Shown: piece after piece, positions 12,183 to 23,777 of the stretch
Numbering within the stretch: position 1 is the first letter of the stretch
How the letters are laid out: every line of letters starts with the position of its first letter
From: Cephalotrichum gorgonifer
Lineage: Eukaryota; Ascomycota; Sordariomycetes; Microascales; Microascaceae
Assembly (NCBI GenBank): GCA_900312665.1
Contig: ONZQ02000001.1
Coordinates: 4,644,715 to 4,708,714, forward strand
DNA length: 64,000 nucleotides
Reading direction: 5' to 3'
Notes under the pieces: generated by a model
Seen by the model: only the letters and a program-made list of their open reading frames with translations
Databases searched by the model: none
Told to the model about the DNA's origin: nothing
Position numbers and translations under genes: made by a program

Positions 12183-13901
12183 TTACGCCGGCCAGGTATC
12201 GAACTGGGAGTTCTGTCCACCGAGTTCTTCGACCTGCCAGCCATCCCCATCCCCCCTCAGGTAGCCGATCTGCGGATCCTGACTGAGGACGGCGTCGATT
12301 GGCGCCATAGAATCCTGTAGCTCGGGCGGACTGTCCTGCCGGGGCGGGGCCTGCCACTGCGTGTCCATTTCGAGGCCGAACCCGTCATAGAAGGTATGGT
12401 ATTGAGCCACGTCAGTCCTCGATACCAGCGACGGATCCACCGCCTGTTCCTGCCCCAGGTGCTGGGTGATTGGCGGGTATTGACTCGGCAGGCCGTGGTA
12501 CTCCTGCAGCATCGGGCCACCTGGTTGTTGTTCGTATGCCGCCGGCGAGGGCACCCTCCGAATTATGACATCCTCCACCTCCGGGCCCCCGCCGGGCGCG
12601 GAGTAGACGCTCTGTTGGTAGTATTGGCCTCCCGTGATGCCGGGGTTGTCGTATGGTGGTGACATATGCCTCCCCTGGTTAGGATACGCCTGGTACGGAG
12701 GTGGTGGCGATAGTCCCGCATTCCCGGATCCGTACGCCTGATAAGAGGCATAAACCGACATTGGCGGGGCGGTCTGCGCATGCTGAGGGTCCTCCTCGGC
12801 GTCCAAGTCCCCATCCTCGTCTTCGAACTCTTCTTCTGGCTGGACATCCTTCTTCTTCGTCTTCGGCTTGAACTTATAATTGGGGTACGCTTTACCGTGG
12901 TTCGCCCTCTCGATGGCAGCCCACTGGTCGAACTGCTCCCTGACGGCCGCCGGTTCCATTGCCCAGGCGTCCCCGCACACCACTGATATTACTTGGTGGT
13001 TGTTCTGATCGCTTACCTTCTTTGCCACAAGCTGGTACGTCTTCCGGTACAACATGAAACTATTCATGGGACGCTTGATATTGCCTTTCTTGACCTCTTT
13101 AAGCCTGACTTCCCTCGGCCGCTGGACGTACGACGCGATGTCATGTACCTCGATATCGGGATTCTCTCTTGACGCCTCGCTGAGTGGCTTCGCTACCGTC
13201 ATGGGGCGGTTCGGGTTCGGCTTCTTCTGCGTTTTCTTCTTCTTCGGCGCCGGCGCGGACTTCTGTATCCGGCCGCTCTTCGTCCGTGTCAGTTTCGATT
13301 CGCTCGCTCTCGGTCTCGTATTCGCCGGTCTTGTGCTGGATAGTCTCGTGCTACTCCTCGTCCTGGCCACTCTTGGTGATTCGTCCGGGGTGCCGTATGG
13401 TCTGGGATTCTGGATCGGGTCGGGGGTGCCGTAGAGCCTAGGGTCCTGGATCGTGTCAGCTTCAGGTTGAATGTACGCCCGGGTCGGGGACCCCGGTGGC
13501 CATGCACGTACCGGATAACCGTGACCGCCGGGCGGTGGTCCGTATGGGACGACAGTCGGGTCGAAACTCAGCCCATTGCCATGGTGTGTCTTGCCGCCGT
13601 CCGTACCCGCAACTAACCCGTCGACTCTTGGCATGGTATCTAGAGGATGCACACCCTGGGACCGAAGCGAGTATACGGGCGTGTTATTACTCCCCATGTC
13701 GGCCATGCTGTAGTGTGTGGTCGGGTTGCCCTGGTGGTTCTGTGACTGGGGGCCAGCGCCGGCGCCGGCAAGTTTCCCCGTGGTGGTGCCCCCTAACCCG
13801 GAAAAGGAGGCGGAAGGAGCATCGTGTCCGATTAGATGGTGGAGGCCCAGCTCGCCCGGCGACGGAGCCGGGGACCGTGGCTCAAGGTGACCATCCATCA
13901 T
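12183..13901 (-). CDS. MATA_HMG-type HMG-box transcription factor
   Basis: Predicted sequence-specific nuclear regulator. A single exon of about 572 residues. One HMG box sits near the middle, with the signature NIKRPMNSFMLYRK followed by HQVISVVCGDAWAMEP and HGKAYPNYKFKPKTKKK, the mating-type-like (MATA_HMG) subclass rather than HMGB. A basic stretch with PKKKKTQKKPN before the box is a likely nuclear signal. The rest is Pro/Tyr/Gly/Gln-rich and probably an activation region. The frame extends upstream to a TTG at 13943; the first ATG pair is at 13901/13898 and is used here. Homologues of this class (S. pombe Ste11, Podospora HMG network) govern sexual development; a similar role is inference. 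It is not a MAT locus gene: neither SLA2 nor APN2 flanks it. Confidence 0.85.
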   Translation of the reverse strand: MMDGHLEPRSPAPSPGELGLHHLIGHDAPSASFSGLGGTTTGKLAGAGAGPQSQNHQGNPTTHYSMADMGSNNTPVYSLRSQGVHPLDTMPRVDGLVAGTDGGKTHHGNGLSFDPTVVPYGPPPGGHGYPVRAWPPGSPTRAYIQPEADTIQDPRLYGTPDPIQNPRPYGTPDESPRVARTRSSTRLSSTRPANTRPRASESKLTRTKSGRIQKSAPAPKKKKTQKKPNPNRPMTVAKPLSEASRENPDIEVHDIASYVQRPREVRLKEVKKGNIKRPMNSFMLYRKTYQLVAKKVSDQNNHQVISVVCGDAWAMEPAAVREQFDQWAAIERANHGKAYPNYKFKPKTKKKDVQPEEEFEDEDGDLDAEEDPQHAQTAPPMSVYASYQAYGSGNAGLSPPPPYQAYPNQGRHMSPPYDNPGITGGQYYQQSVYSAPGGGPEVEDVIIRRVPSPAAYEQQPGGPMLQEYHGLPSQYPPITQHLGQEQAVDPSLVSRTDVAQYHTFYDGFGLEMDTQWQAPPRQDSPPELQDSMAPIDAVLSQDPQIGYLRGDGDGWQVEELGGQNSQFDTWPA

Positions 13902-14358
13902 CTCCGCTCTTGGTAGGGAGAAGGATCGATCGGCGCTAGACAAGCGATTTTGGGTCTCCTTGGATGGGCAAGATGTCTTGCTTGGAGTTATCTTTCTCGA
14001 AGCGTATGGCGGGGTTCAATGGTTGAAGTACAAGGCGAATGTGGCTACGGCCCGTGTTGTCTGTAAATGAGGCCGAGCTAACTTCTTTCTCTCTTTTCTC
14101 TCACGGGAGGCGAGGGCGGTCCGGCTCTGGGTGCTGGGTGTAAGAGGGAATCCACCCCCCACTACTCTGCTGTCGTGGCGGTGGTTGAAGGACCACCTTG
14201 GGCGGCTTTTGCTTCGACCGCAGATTCGTCTGGTAGCCGCAGCTGGGGTTCTGGACTGTCTGTCTCTTGGAGCGTGGTATGGCACGCCTGCCCAGGAGCC
14301 GCGTGAATCGGGGACGTATGGATAAGGGCGCCTTATGCACAGGTGGGAAGATTGTGCC

Positions 14359-14376
14359 CTCTCTCTCTCTCTCTCT
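14359..14376. repeat. (CT)9 microsatellite
   Basis: Perfect dinucleotide run about 460 bp upstream of the HMG gene start codon. On the gene's sense strand it reads as GA. Confidence 0.9.
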
Positions 14377-15693
14377 GTGCGTGTAGGTGTGTTGGGTTGA
14401 AGATCGTCTTGTCACATCCCTGGCCCAGTGCTCTTCTCCTTTCTTCCCTGACAGCCACACAGGGGTTTGCAATCTTGCGGTCTGAAGCAAGTACTTATCT
14501 TCTTTTGCTCTTCGGTTCCTTTCACTCAGATTATCAGGTTGGAAGATGACAAGGGTATTAGAGACTCCAGCCTCTGTCTTTGTCGGAGTGAGGGCGCAAA
14601 GACTTGCATTAATGATGGAGGTGGATGTATTTGTATACCTTTACCGTGTACACACTCCTTTGACGGCCTGTCCCAATCCAGTACGTCTTTGCATCTCTGC
14701 GGAGAGGCGCTTCCGGGCATGAAGAGATGGCACCTCCACACAATCTTTCCGCATTCAGTCGGCACTATCCGCCCGCTGGGGTAGCTTACCTTGGGTACGA
14801 GGGAGGTGCTCTTTGGGGAAGTATGGGGGAGGGGGGGGGCTAGAGAAGGGAGCAAGTAATTAGGAGGCATACGGGGAGCACATGGACACCTCGGAGGTGG
14901 TTTGCGTGCCAGGGACAGGGCATCCACCTCCCCCGATGGCTACCTGCCCACTCCCTTCTGCCTCCATGCCGAGCAGCAATCTCACAGTCACGTCTGGGTC
15001 TGTGTCTGCGGACCTTGACGTGTGTCCTAGGTTTACGCCCAGCTCTCCTCTTACCTCCTCTCTCCCCACTGGTTCATGTGTCTTGACGGGTAGGAGCATG
15101 GCATGGCTTGGCAAGGGGGAGTGAGTGTCTGGGACCTGATTTCCACGGATACCCAGTAGCGCGGCATTAGTCCGCCGGAGTGGAATGCTCTCTCGGCTTT
15201 GGCATGTTTGGGTCAACAGATCTGCTACCGAAAGCGTTGGTATCCTCTCCCGTCATTGGTCGGAAGGCCCGGGAACAGCCCTGCAGCATTCCTTAGACTC
15301 TTTTAGCTTTTACGTCAAGCCTCTCCTTTCTTTGACTTCTACCATGGGTGGGCCGGATTGGACACGCCCTCTTTGAGCATCTGACCCTGCCCCATCATAT
15401 CCGTCACCTTTTAGGTGGGTGGGTTTCCCCTTCTTCATCTCGAGGGGCACCAGTCATAATTGTCATATCCACCCCAGGGAAGAAGTCACTTTCCCAGGTC
15501 TCCCAGCATGAAGATGTCTGCTTGCATGAGTATGTGTCCGTCTGTGTGTGTGTGGGAATGAGCAATCGCAGGGATAGGAAAACATATACAAGTACACCCT
15601 CTTTATGTAATAACCAATAATAACTACTACTTGTGCTTAAAATGTACAGAGGGGGAATCACGGACTTTGAATCACGATTAAAGTCCTGGCCAC

Positions 15694-15746
15694 CACTTAC
15701 ACGTTCACTTACACTTACACTTACACTCACCACTTACCACTCACCC
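15694..15746. repeat. Imperfect CACTTA hexanucleotide repeat
   Basis: Tandem CACTTA/ACTTAC units with interruptions. It is not the fungal telomere repeat TTAGGG. Confidence 0.8.
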
Positions 15747-16797
15747 AGAGGAGGCCTGGATGCGAGCGGCTTCTACTTTGAGAAACTCAAGTACTACTCT
15801 TACATTTCCTATCCGTAAACAGGCACGGGGCTCTGAGTAGACATACGGTGTAGAGAGCGGAATACTCCCTCTGCTGTCACTGCCAATCCCTCCAGATCAC
15901 ATTTCATATTTCAGCCGCGTCTGGGACGGCCCACTCCACAACCATCCCGTGTTGACGCGCCCGCATCATTCGTACTCGTATGTTGCATGTCCTTGCCCAG
16001 ATACTACTCACCGGTACAGGCTACCTAGCAGTGGCGTCCAGCGCCGGTGTTAATTTCCTTTCGTGAGCCAAACGCTTCTCACCTGTACCTGTAAACCTAA
16101 GCCAGTCTCCATGTAGAGTTTGTTCCCATCAGATAGGCCCGCATGTTTCTAGCCAACGTAGACTCCTCCTCCAGCCGTAGCCCGGTCGTTTCCCACCAAC
16201 GACATACACCGTACCAAATACCGTCTCGGAGCTTAGACCAAGTGTTCGCCTGGTGGGCTGCGCTTGATCCCCCCCCCGTTTTTTTTTTTTTCTCCCGGCA
16301 CATGCGACACGGCATCCTACTTCATGAGTGTGCCGGGCTGGGAGGGTTCGCCGGCGGGCGTACCTGTGGCGCTTGGCTGTTGCGATGACGTTGGAACTCG
16401 GAAGCAACTGGCGCACCAGGAACTCTTCACGTGTGCGACCGAGAGATTGAGGAGTGGCCATTGCCATAGGAACTATTAGGGGGGCACATCTGGCGGAGGG
16501 CTGCCGCCTGTACTAACCTGGCTTCGGGGCCAAGGTGCGTAGAAGCAGTACGAGGCTAGAAGTATTGCCCCTTTTCCGTCCGAGGTTTAATGTATCAGCA
16601 CTCGTCAATTAAACTTCTATTCTGTCCCCTTTCTCTTTCCCTTTCCTCCTTTTTCCATGCCCGGTCTACCTTTCGCCTTTCATACAAGAATCCCTCAATT
16701 ACAGATCGACTCAAAATACCATCCTTTGCCCTGTCGTACCACCTACTGCACGCGCAATCCATTGGTGGAAAACCGCTACGACTCGTCTGTCCCAAAA

Positions 16798-19236
16798 TTA
16801 GGAACCCGTTTCGGTAGTCGAATGTCCATTAGACTTGTCCAAGTGGACCTGATCCACATGCCCAGGCGGGGACACCTTTACCGGTGGCGTCGGAACGTGT
16901 GGATGTACCGTAGGCGGAAGCGTCGGAGTCAAGGATAGGTTTAGACCAGTGTTTCTCGATGCGGACGGTGTAGCACATGGAACGCCGTGGGAATGCTTCA
17001 CCGGCGAGATACCTCCAGAAGGTGGTGGTAACAGAGGCTCGTCAACATGAGTCTTATCTCGGGAAAGCACTGACGTCTGGCCTGGGACTGAACCCCCATT
17101 GAGTAGAGGAGAGGCAGATAGTGGCGAGTGACCGAAGCTCGAAAGGCCGGGCGAGCGAAGGGGCGAGCGAAGGGGCGAACGGAGGGGCGAGCGAACCTGG
17201 CTGATGGTCTTTTGCGTCTGCTCTGGTGACGACGTCGGATTGCCCGCGCCCACTATGCCGGTATCTCGAGCAGGGGGGGGCTTAGACGGGGACGACTGAA
17301 GCACAACCTGGAGTTGCGCTCCCGCGGGCAGCACGGGATTGGGATCCTGGGTGGAAGTGGCAGAACGCGGAGCGGTGCCTTCCTCAACAAGAGGAAGAGC
17401 GCCCGGCTCCGGGGTTTGCGGCGAGGGTTTAGTCGGCGCGTCCTGGACTGCCGGCTCCGGGCCTGAGGCGCCATCGGGCTTGGACTCGGTCGCTGCCTGA
17501 AGCCGCAACTTCGACTCTGCATTACGGCAGGATGCGCATATGAAGTGAAACTCGGGGCGATCCGCCTCCTCCACGCCAACCCCGACGCATTTGCTGTGTT
17601 GCCAGACATTACATCTTTCACACGCGACGCTGTGGGTCCCATCATCGACTTGGCCGTATGTGCCACACTCACAGTCGAATACCCAGTCCTCCCCGTCGTC
17701 GGATTCCATGAGGTCTTGCTTCCTCGTATCAGCTGTCTGCCGCAGCTGGCGGCTTGATGAGCGCCTCTGGGATCCCTCAGTCTTGCTCTCATCCGACATG
17801 CGAGCGGCGTCTTCCTCGTGGCGGAGTCGTCGAGCCTCCCTGTCTTTTATTCTTACTTCCCTCAACATTAGACGTGCCTCCCGCTCTCTTTCCAAGTCGC
17901 GGCGTAGGTCCTCCTCGCGCCGTGCAGCTGCGGCCTCGATTTCCCGCCTTCGCTCCTCTTCTCGCGCCTCCTCATCGCGCCTCTGTCGCTCAAGCCTTCC
18001 CGCGATCCGGCTTGACCGCTTGGCATTTGTCATCTTGGCGAGGTTCAACAGTTCGCGCTCTCGCTGCGCAGCCTTTCTTCGGCGCGAGTCCTCCTGCTGC
18101 TGAAGGATCGGCACAAGGTGATCCTGTATCTGCGTTCGTAATATCTTCTCGTTCTCGTCTCGGCTACCCTGGAGGGTCTGTAGGAACTGGTGAACTTCAT
18201 CTAGAGTCACTGCGACACACTCCCACTTCATACCGCCGAGTCCGTTGTTGACTTCGGGATTCTCGCTTGCTTCAACCTCGTCTGCCGGTGAGCCCTCGGT
18301 AGATGGATGGGCGACCTGCTGCCGCTTGCTGGTTCGCCTCCCCGAACGGTATGATTTTCTGCTGTTCTTTTTCGGTCTCGGCTGGGCTTGAGGAGGCGGA
18401 GCCTCGGTGAGTCGATATATCCTGTTGTCGTCGAGGACGAAGTACGTGTTGTCATCTTTATCCCACCCGTAGGGTTCAATCCTCTTTGAGATATCATATG
18501 TCAGCTGTACACCCTACTTGGTAGTAGGGGGTTGGTTGGACATGCTCACCCATGAAGTCTGATCAACGTCCCGCTGTTCCTCCATCTTCTCCCGAATACG
18601 GGTCGGCTGGATCATCGTCCACTGAGTGAGTTGTTGAAGAACACGAATCTGTTATGAAACGGAGTATAAGCGCATGAACTGTAGCGGAAAGGAGCATTCA
18701 TTGGCGAGGGAGGCACGAGCCTTTGTACAAACGTCAAACTCGTTGAACGCCGATGGTGTCTCATCCGTCCCGAACGGGTTCTGGTCCGGTGCTCGGGTAA
18801 CATATTGCCTGCGGGCATACTCGTCGAAAATCTCTGGGCTGGAAGATGCAAGAATGAATCAGCGAGCTATTCTCCCCTATCCTCGCGAGAATCAGACGCC
18901 GGGAAGACACCTACGTCAGTCCGCGGTGCGACGAGACAAGCTTGAGCAGGGCGAGGCCAATATCTTGAAGGACTGTCGACTGTGGCCGTAGACATTCCAT
19001 CTCTAGTGTCTAAAAAGCTCTTTAGAATTGGTGATCAACACTGCGGGTTGGCCCCGTGGACTGCGTACCTCGGCATCGACATCATCTGAAATGCGTACGG
19101 CTTTGCCGAACAGATATATCCACTGACACAGGTTCGCAAACTGCCACATGTTCCGAATTCGATGTAGTAGTGACCCATCCTGGCTGTCTTGGCTGTCGTC
19201 CAACTCGGCAATTGATCGTTTTTTTGCTGACCCCAT
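16798..19236 (-). CDS. WHIM-like/PHD-finger chromatin protein (Rsf1-like)
   Basis: Predicted nuclear subunit of a chromatin-remodelling complex. Five exons: 19236-19069, 19000-18915, 18838-18733, 18648-18550 and 18483-16798, giving 714 residues with every phase consistent. N-terminal DDT/WHIM-like helices (IRNMWQFANLCQWIYLFGK, LALLKLVSSHRGLTPEIFDE, IRVLQQLTQWTM) lead to RIEPYGWDKDDNTYFVLDD. A long charged coiled coil (about residues 240-370) follows, then a PHD finger with Cys4-His-Cys3 spacing (CECGTYG...CERCNVWQHSKC...CASC) that may read histone H3 tails. The tail is Pro/Ser-rich and carries tandem RSPL units near 17155-17200. The domain order resembles fungal Rsf1/WHIM proteins acting with ISWI ATPases; the partner is inference. 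Exon 3 uses a weaker GTTTGT donor. Confidence 0.8.
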
Positions 19237-19851
19237 CTCGTCAGATGGCCGCCGTGAGCAAGGCGACCGAGCAAGACGAGAGATTCAGTCGGCGCAAGGG
19301 GGGCGCGGCAAGACGGGTGCGTCGAGGTCCCCAATCCTCGTGTGTAGGTTTCGCGAGGACGGTTTGATGTGGGCTGGATATCGATACGAGGTGTGGCCTT
19401 GGAGATGAGCGCTCAGTACTCGGTATCTGCGGGAGAATGACGGTGTCAGTGAGATGTGACAGAGGCCGACTGTTTCGATCTGGGGATAATAATCTGAGCT
19501 TGTCCCAAAGGATCGGACCGCGGTGGGGCAATATTTCCTGCGAAATGTAAGTCGCGTCATCGTCGCGTCTCATACCCCCGGCATATGCATATTTTTAGTG
19601 GGTGGCTGTTACCTCGAAAATGTAGATATCGCGTGGTTGCGTGCACTTGCGTATTAAACTGATCCTTGCCAAATAAGAGATTGATTATTATCCTCGTCCA
19701 CCCACTTACAACCCTGCATTCTTTCAACAAAAGCTGTTTGCAATGGGACTACTACGATTAATATACGACACAAAGGGGAGCTCGTGACAATCAATGCCAG
19801 CGCCCACAGCTTTTGACGAAGGCAATTGGCAAGGTTCTTTCTATATCTGCT
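19237..19851. other. Intergenic: WHIM/PHD gene upstream region
   Basis: No gene recognised. It is the presumed promoter of the WHIM/PHD gene plus the 3' flank of the unknown gene to its right. Confidence 0.6.
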
Positions 19852-20772
19852 TCAGGTGCCACTCAGGTGGGCAAGTATCTGCCTGAGCCGACGTAGTGAC
19901 TCAAGCCCGCTAGTATCACTCCCTTGGCCTTCTTGTGCCGTCTCTACCTCTTCCTTCGCATGCATCGCGTCGGTGGTAAGTTCACCCCACACTTCGTCCG
20001 TGTAAGACGTCAGGACATGCTTCCACTGTGCCAACCAGGCTGGCTTGCCGCCCGGATACGAGCTTCCTAGCTCTAGACTATCGTCGGCGACTGGCCAGAA
20101 ATTCAAAAGGCGGTCCCAGGTTGACGAAGTGATGGAATCGTCGCCAAGTAGAGAAGCGCGTAGGCGGGGCGGAAGCTGTGCTGAGAAACCCCCGAAATCG
20201 ACATCGTCTGTAAACTGGAGGGAAGCCGGGTCTGATAAGAGCGCCGCCACCTCTTCTCCATCCCGTGCTTCCTGTGCCTCGACCGTACATCCTTGGATAC
20301 TTGCGTGTTTGGTACTACCCCTTATCGCCTCCGTCGTAAAGGCTCCGTGTCCGAAGTCCTGCGAAGCAACTCCCATAAAATCTTGAAAGGGCCTCTCTGA
20401 CTCGTCTCCACCATCGTGGCGTGAGCGAAATGTATCGCTGCTCCTAACCCCGTGGCGGACGGGCGGTGCTTGATCCGCGGCTGTTCGATGTGCGGAATTG
20501 CTCGGTCCGGCAGAGCTGCCTTTGCCTCCCACCGCGACGTCTTCGGGACGTAGCGACCCAGGGGATCCCATGCCTGACGCGGAGGAGGTGAGGCCAGCAG
20601 CAGAATTGAGGATGCGCTTCGAAAGATAATCCACCCCGGTTGAGGTAGGTAAAGTCTGGCCGACTCCCGCCTCCCCCAAAGGGGCAGATTTTGAGGACCC
20701 TCCATTCCTGGAGACTTCTGCCGGGGATCCTGGAGTCTCGGCGCTCTCCATCCGATTTTCAGGAGGCCCCAT
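19852..20772 (-). CDS. Conserved-looking acidic fungal protein, function unknown
   Basis: I do not recognise the family. The frame is open from 20937, but its first codon is GTG; the first good ATG is at 20772, giving 306 residues. The N-terminal half is low complexity (Gly/Ser/Ala/Pro). The C-terminal half looks folded: a short acidic motif (EEVAALLSDPASLQFTDDVD), a helix-rich block (STWDRLLNFWPVADDSL), then WLAQWKHVLTSYTDEVWGEL and a Leu/Arg-rich end (LESLRRLRQILAHL). The pairing of an LLSDP motif with a Trp-rich C-terminal helix suggests an adaptor or subunit rather than an enzyme. No signal peptide or membrane segment is seen. An upstream exon cannot be excluded. Confidence 0.6.
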   Translation of the reverse strand: MGPPENRMESAETPGSPAEVSRNGGSSKSAPLGEAGVGQTLPTSTGVDYLSKRILNSAAGLTSSASGMGSPGSLRPEDVAVGGKGSSAGPSNSAHRTAADQAPPVRHGVRSSDTFRSRHDGGDESERPFQDFMGVASQDFGHGAFTTEAIRGSTKHASIQGCTVEAQEARDGEEVAALLSDPASLQFTDDVDFGGFSAQLPPRLRASLLGDDSITSSTWDRLLNFWPVADDSLELGSSYPGGKPAWLAQWKHVLTSYTDEVWGELTTDAMHAKEEVETAQEGQGSDTSGLESLRRLRQILAHLSGT

Positions 20773-21927
20773 GGCGTTGAATGGGACACAAGGTACACAA
20801 GATGAAGATGTTGGCTGGTGGAAGGGAAAATGACACGGCAGGGCAGTGTGCGTGCTCACCGGGTCGTTTTGTATTATGAGTTTTCCAGTCTTTTCTAATA
20901 CCGGTTGAAGGTAAAGCTCACGGGCCCAAAACTGCACTCACGAACATAGGAACAACAAGTATCGGGTGTGCTGGGAGTTGGGTCCGTAGGTTTCTTCTGG
21001 TATTCCGGTCTCATCCCGCTCCTATGGTCCGATAACCTCGGTTCCTTAGCTTCACATGAGCCATGAGCTTAGCTTAGCTTTGAGCTTTGCGCCAAACGCT
21101 AATCCTACTCGTCCTGTAATGCAAGTGCAAAGTGTATTACTAAGAATAACATATACAAACTGGGTTCATGTTCCAGCTTTTCCTAAACATATCATACTAC
21201 GAGAAGGTTGAGGGGAACGGCACTGGTCCAGCTCAAGTACGTCATGCTACCCCCACGAATAGTGGATTCGTCCCCCGTTTTGTATTACAATGTAATAATA
21301 AAGTACGAGTATGCTCCTGTCCGTTTGTGGCGAGCTAGCTACCAGTGAGGTCCTTTTTATTGCATATTACGTGGATTCAAAAGTCAATGGATACTAGGAG
21401 CAGAGGCTTTAAGGGGGGGAGCGCTCTATGGAGGACGCGGTCACGCCGCCACCGGCAAAAGTGCGGCGTATTAGAGCTGAGGGAATGGGATTCCCAGCCC
21501 AACAACTGGGGACAAGACAAACCCGAGACGAAGAGAAGGCTCAGCCAAGCACCCTCGCCTCGTCCTCTGCCTTTCAACCTTATTCAGTTCCGTGACATAA
21601 TCACCACCTCGCCCTCTTTGGCCGCAGCAAGACCCGCTGGTGCAGACCCGAGCTCAGTCAACTTCCATTCCCACAGATATACGCCTGCACGCATTTTCAT
21701 TCGACTGACCTCGCCCCATCCTCTGCCCATCCCATCCAGACCCAGCATCTACCCCACCTCGAAAGCCTCAGCAATCAGCAACGCTGCAGGCCCACCTCGA
21801 TTGATCACCAAGCCCTGCTCCCGTTGCCGACTTACGCGCCATCTCGACCCCCTCCACCAGGCCCCTTCAACGTCATCTCCCGCCCCATCAGTGACACTAC
21901 CCCGACTCGCGTGAAAGCTCTGAGAAG
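20773..21927. promoter_or_regulatory. Divergent promoter region between the unknown gene and PP2A B55
   Basis: About 1.15 kb with no gene recognised. It separates two divergently transcribed genes. The 300 bp before 21928 is C/T-rich and is probably the B55 5' UTR. A TACGAGTA octamer lies at 21304-21311. Confidence 0.5.
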
Positions 21928-23777
21928 ATGGTAGATAGCGAGGAGAATACCCCCACGTGGAAGTTTACCCAGTACGTAGAATGTCCCACCTGCCTCTCGA
22001 TGTCGATATAAGGCGTCATTTCGGTATTCTCTCTTCCTCCTCGCCCCTGCTAAGCAGAATGGGACAGGTGCTTCGGCGACAAGGGCGATGTCGAGGACAT
22101 AACGGAAGGTACGTCCGGTCCCCGCCCCTTCCTCCCCCCTTCCGTGCCCCGTACATGGCCTGTCGTCATATATACCTTTCAGCTTCTGACCTCGTCCTCC
22201 CCACGCTCCCAGCGGATATCATCTCCACAGTTGAATTCGACCACACGGGCAACTACCTAGCGACCGGCGACAAAGGTGGGCGCGTTGTCCTTTTTGAGAG
22301 GAACGAGTCGGTATGGGCATCCACCCCACCCTACTCGCATCACCGCGATCCGCTCGCGCCTGCTAAAGCTTTCTACAGAAAAAGACATGTGAATACAAGT
22401 TCCACACCGAGTTCCAGTCCCATGAGCCGGAGTTCGACTATCTCAAGTCGCTCGAGATCGAGGAGAAGATCAACAAGATCAAGTGGTGCCGGAGACAGAA
22501 TGCCTCGCACTACTTACTGTCCACTAATGACAAGACCATCAAGCTCTGGAAGGTCTTCGAGAAGTCCCTGAAGGTCGTAGCCGAAAACAACCTCTCCCAG
22601 GACCTCACACCGGGAAACATACCTGGAGCGGGCGGCCCGAGCCTGCTAAGACCCTCGACCCACGACCAGTTCCAAACCCCGACGGACCTCAAGCTTCCCC
22701 GCTTGACACACCACGACACGGTCGTCGCCGCCGTGCCCCGCCGCACCTACGCGAACGCACACGCCTACCACATCAACAGCATCTCCGTGAACAGCGATGG
22801 CGAGACGTTCATCAGCAGTGACGACCTCCGTATAAACCTGTGGAACCTGAATATCCAGGATCAGAGCTTCAACATTGTCGATATCAAGCCCGCGAACATG
22901 GAAGAGTTGACGGAAGTCATAACCGCGGCCGAGTTCCATCCGCTCAGCTGCAACTGGTTCATGTACGCAAGCTCGAAGGGCACGATCAAGCTGTCCGATA
23001 TGCGAGAGAGCGCCCTCTGCGACCAACATGCTAAGTGTACGGCGTCGTGCCCACCCGCCTCATGCCCTCCCCACCACCCGCCCGCAGTGCTAACCTCGTG
23101 GGTACAGTGTTCGAGCAGGAGGAAGATCCTGCGTCCCGCTCCTTTTTCTCTGAGATCATATCCTCCATTTCCGACGTCCGGTTCTCCCACGACGGCCGGT
23201 ATATCCTCTCCCGCGACTACCTGACGGTCAAGATCTGGGATATCAACATGGAGAGGCAGCCAATCAAGACGATACCGATACACGAGCACCTTAGGCCCAG
23301 GCTCTGCGACACCTACGAGAACGACAGCATCTTCGACAAGTTCGAGGTGGTGTTCTCTGGGGACGCCAAGAACGTAATGACGGGGAGCTACAACAACAAC
23401 TTCATGATCTACCCGTCCGATCCGGACAAGGAGGTCGAGGTCGTTTTGCAAGCGGATAAGTCTGCTTTCAAGGCCAAGAAGGTTGGCGTACCTACACCGA
23501 TAAACTCGTCAGCCAGCGCGGCCAACGGTAAGAAGGGCGGGTCCCGGGCTGGGAGTCCCGGGGCGGGGCAGGGTCAGAGGATGCGGAAGGAGACGGATGC
23601 CGACCAGATTGATTTCAATAAGAAGATACTCCACATGAGCTGGCACCCGTTCGAAGACAGCATCGCAATCGCCGCGACGAACAATGTAAGTGTAGATGGG
23701 GCGGCGCTAAAGAGTGTGGCTAGGTTGGGCGACGAAGCTAACGATGCCAACAGTTGTTCGTGTTCTCCGCGCTCTAG
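21928..23777 (+). CDS. cdc55: Protein phosphatase 2A regulatory subunit B (B55/Cdc55)
   Basis: WD40 B-type subunit that directs PP2A to substrates in mitosis, septation and stress signalling. Six exons: 21928-21971, 22068-22108, 22213-22310, 22379-23036, 23108-23685 and 23754-23777, giving 480 residues. The joins restore family text (TQ|CFGDKGD, TE|ADIISTVEFDHTGN, NES|KKTCEYKFHTEFQSHEPEFD, HAK|LFEQEEDP). The last exon is 24 bp and encodes LFVFSAL before the stop. The fifth exon uses the second possible acceptor after a TGCTAAC branch site; only the GTACGG donor at 23037 keeps frame. An inserted Gly/Ser/Ala-rich loop (about residues 410-445) precedes the last blade and is typical of fungal B55. 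Seven WD blades fit the length. Confidence 0.95.

Larger units (their letters stand above)
13902..16797. promoter_or_regulatory. 2.9 kb non-coding region upstream of the HMG-box gene
   Basis: Longest gene-free stretch among the conserved genes. It lies between the HMG-box gene start and the 3' end of the WHIM/PHD gene. It holds a (CT)9 tract at 14359-14376, CACTTA repeats at 15694-15746, one TACTCGTA octamer at 15973-15980 and an adjoining C-run and T-run near 16270. Many short frames occur but none looks coding. Long leaders with pyrimidine tracts are common ahead of fungal developmental regulators, so a long 5' UTR and upstream frames are likely (inference). Confidence 0.5.

Noticed and set aside
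12183..13943. A mating-type (MAT1-2) locus at the HMG-box gene, with sla1 nearby as flank
   Set aside because: The usual flanks are SLA2 and APN2. The gene at 31 kb is SLA1 (SH3-SHD1-SHD2), a different protein, and no APN2 or MAT1-1 gene is present. The protein is also longer than typical MAT HMG proteins.
15694..15746. Interstitial telomere repeat
   Set aside because: The unit is CACTTA, not TTAGGG/CCCTAA, and is imperfect.
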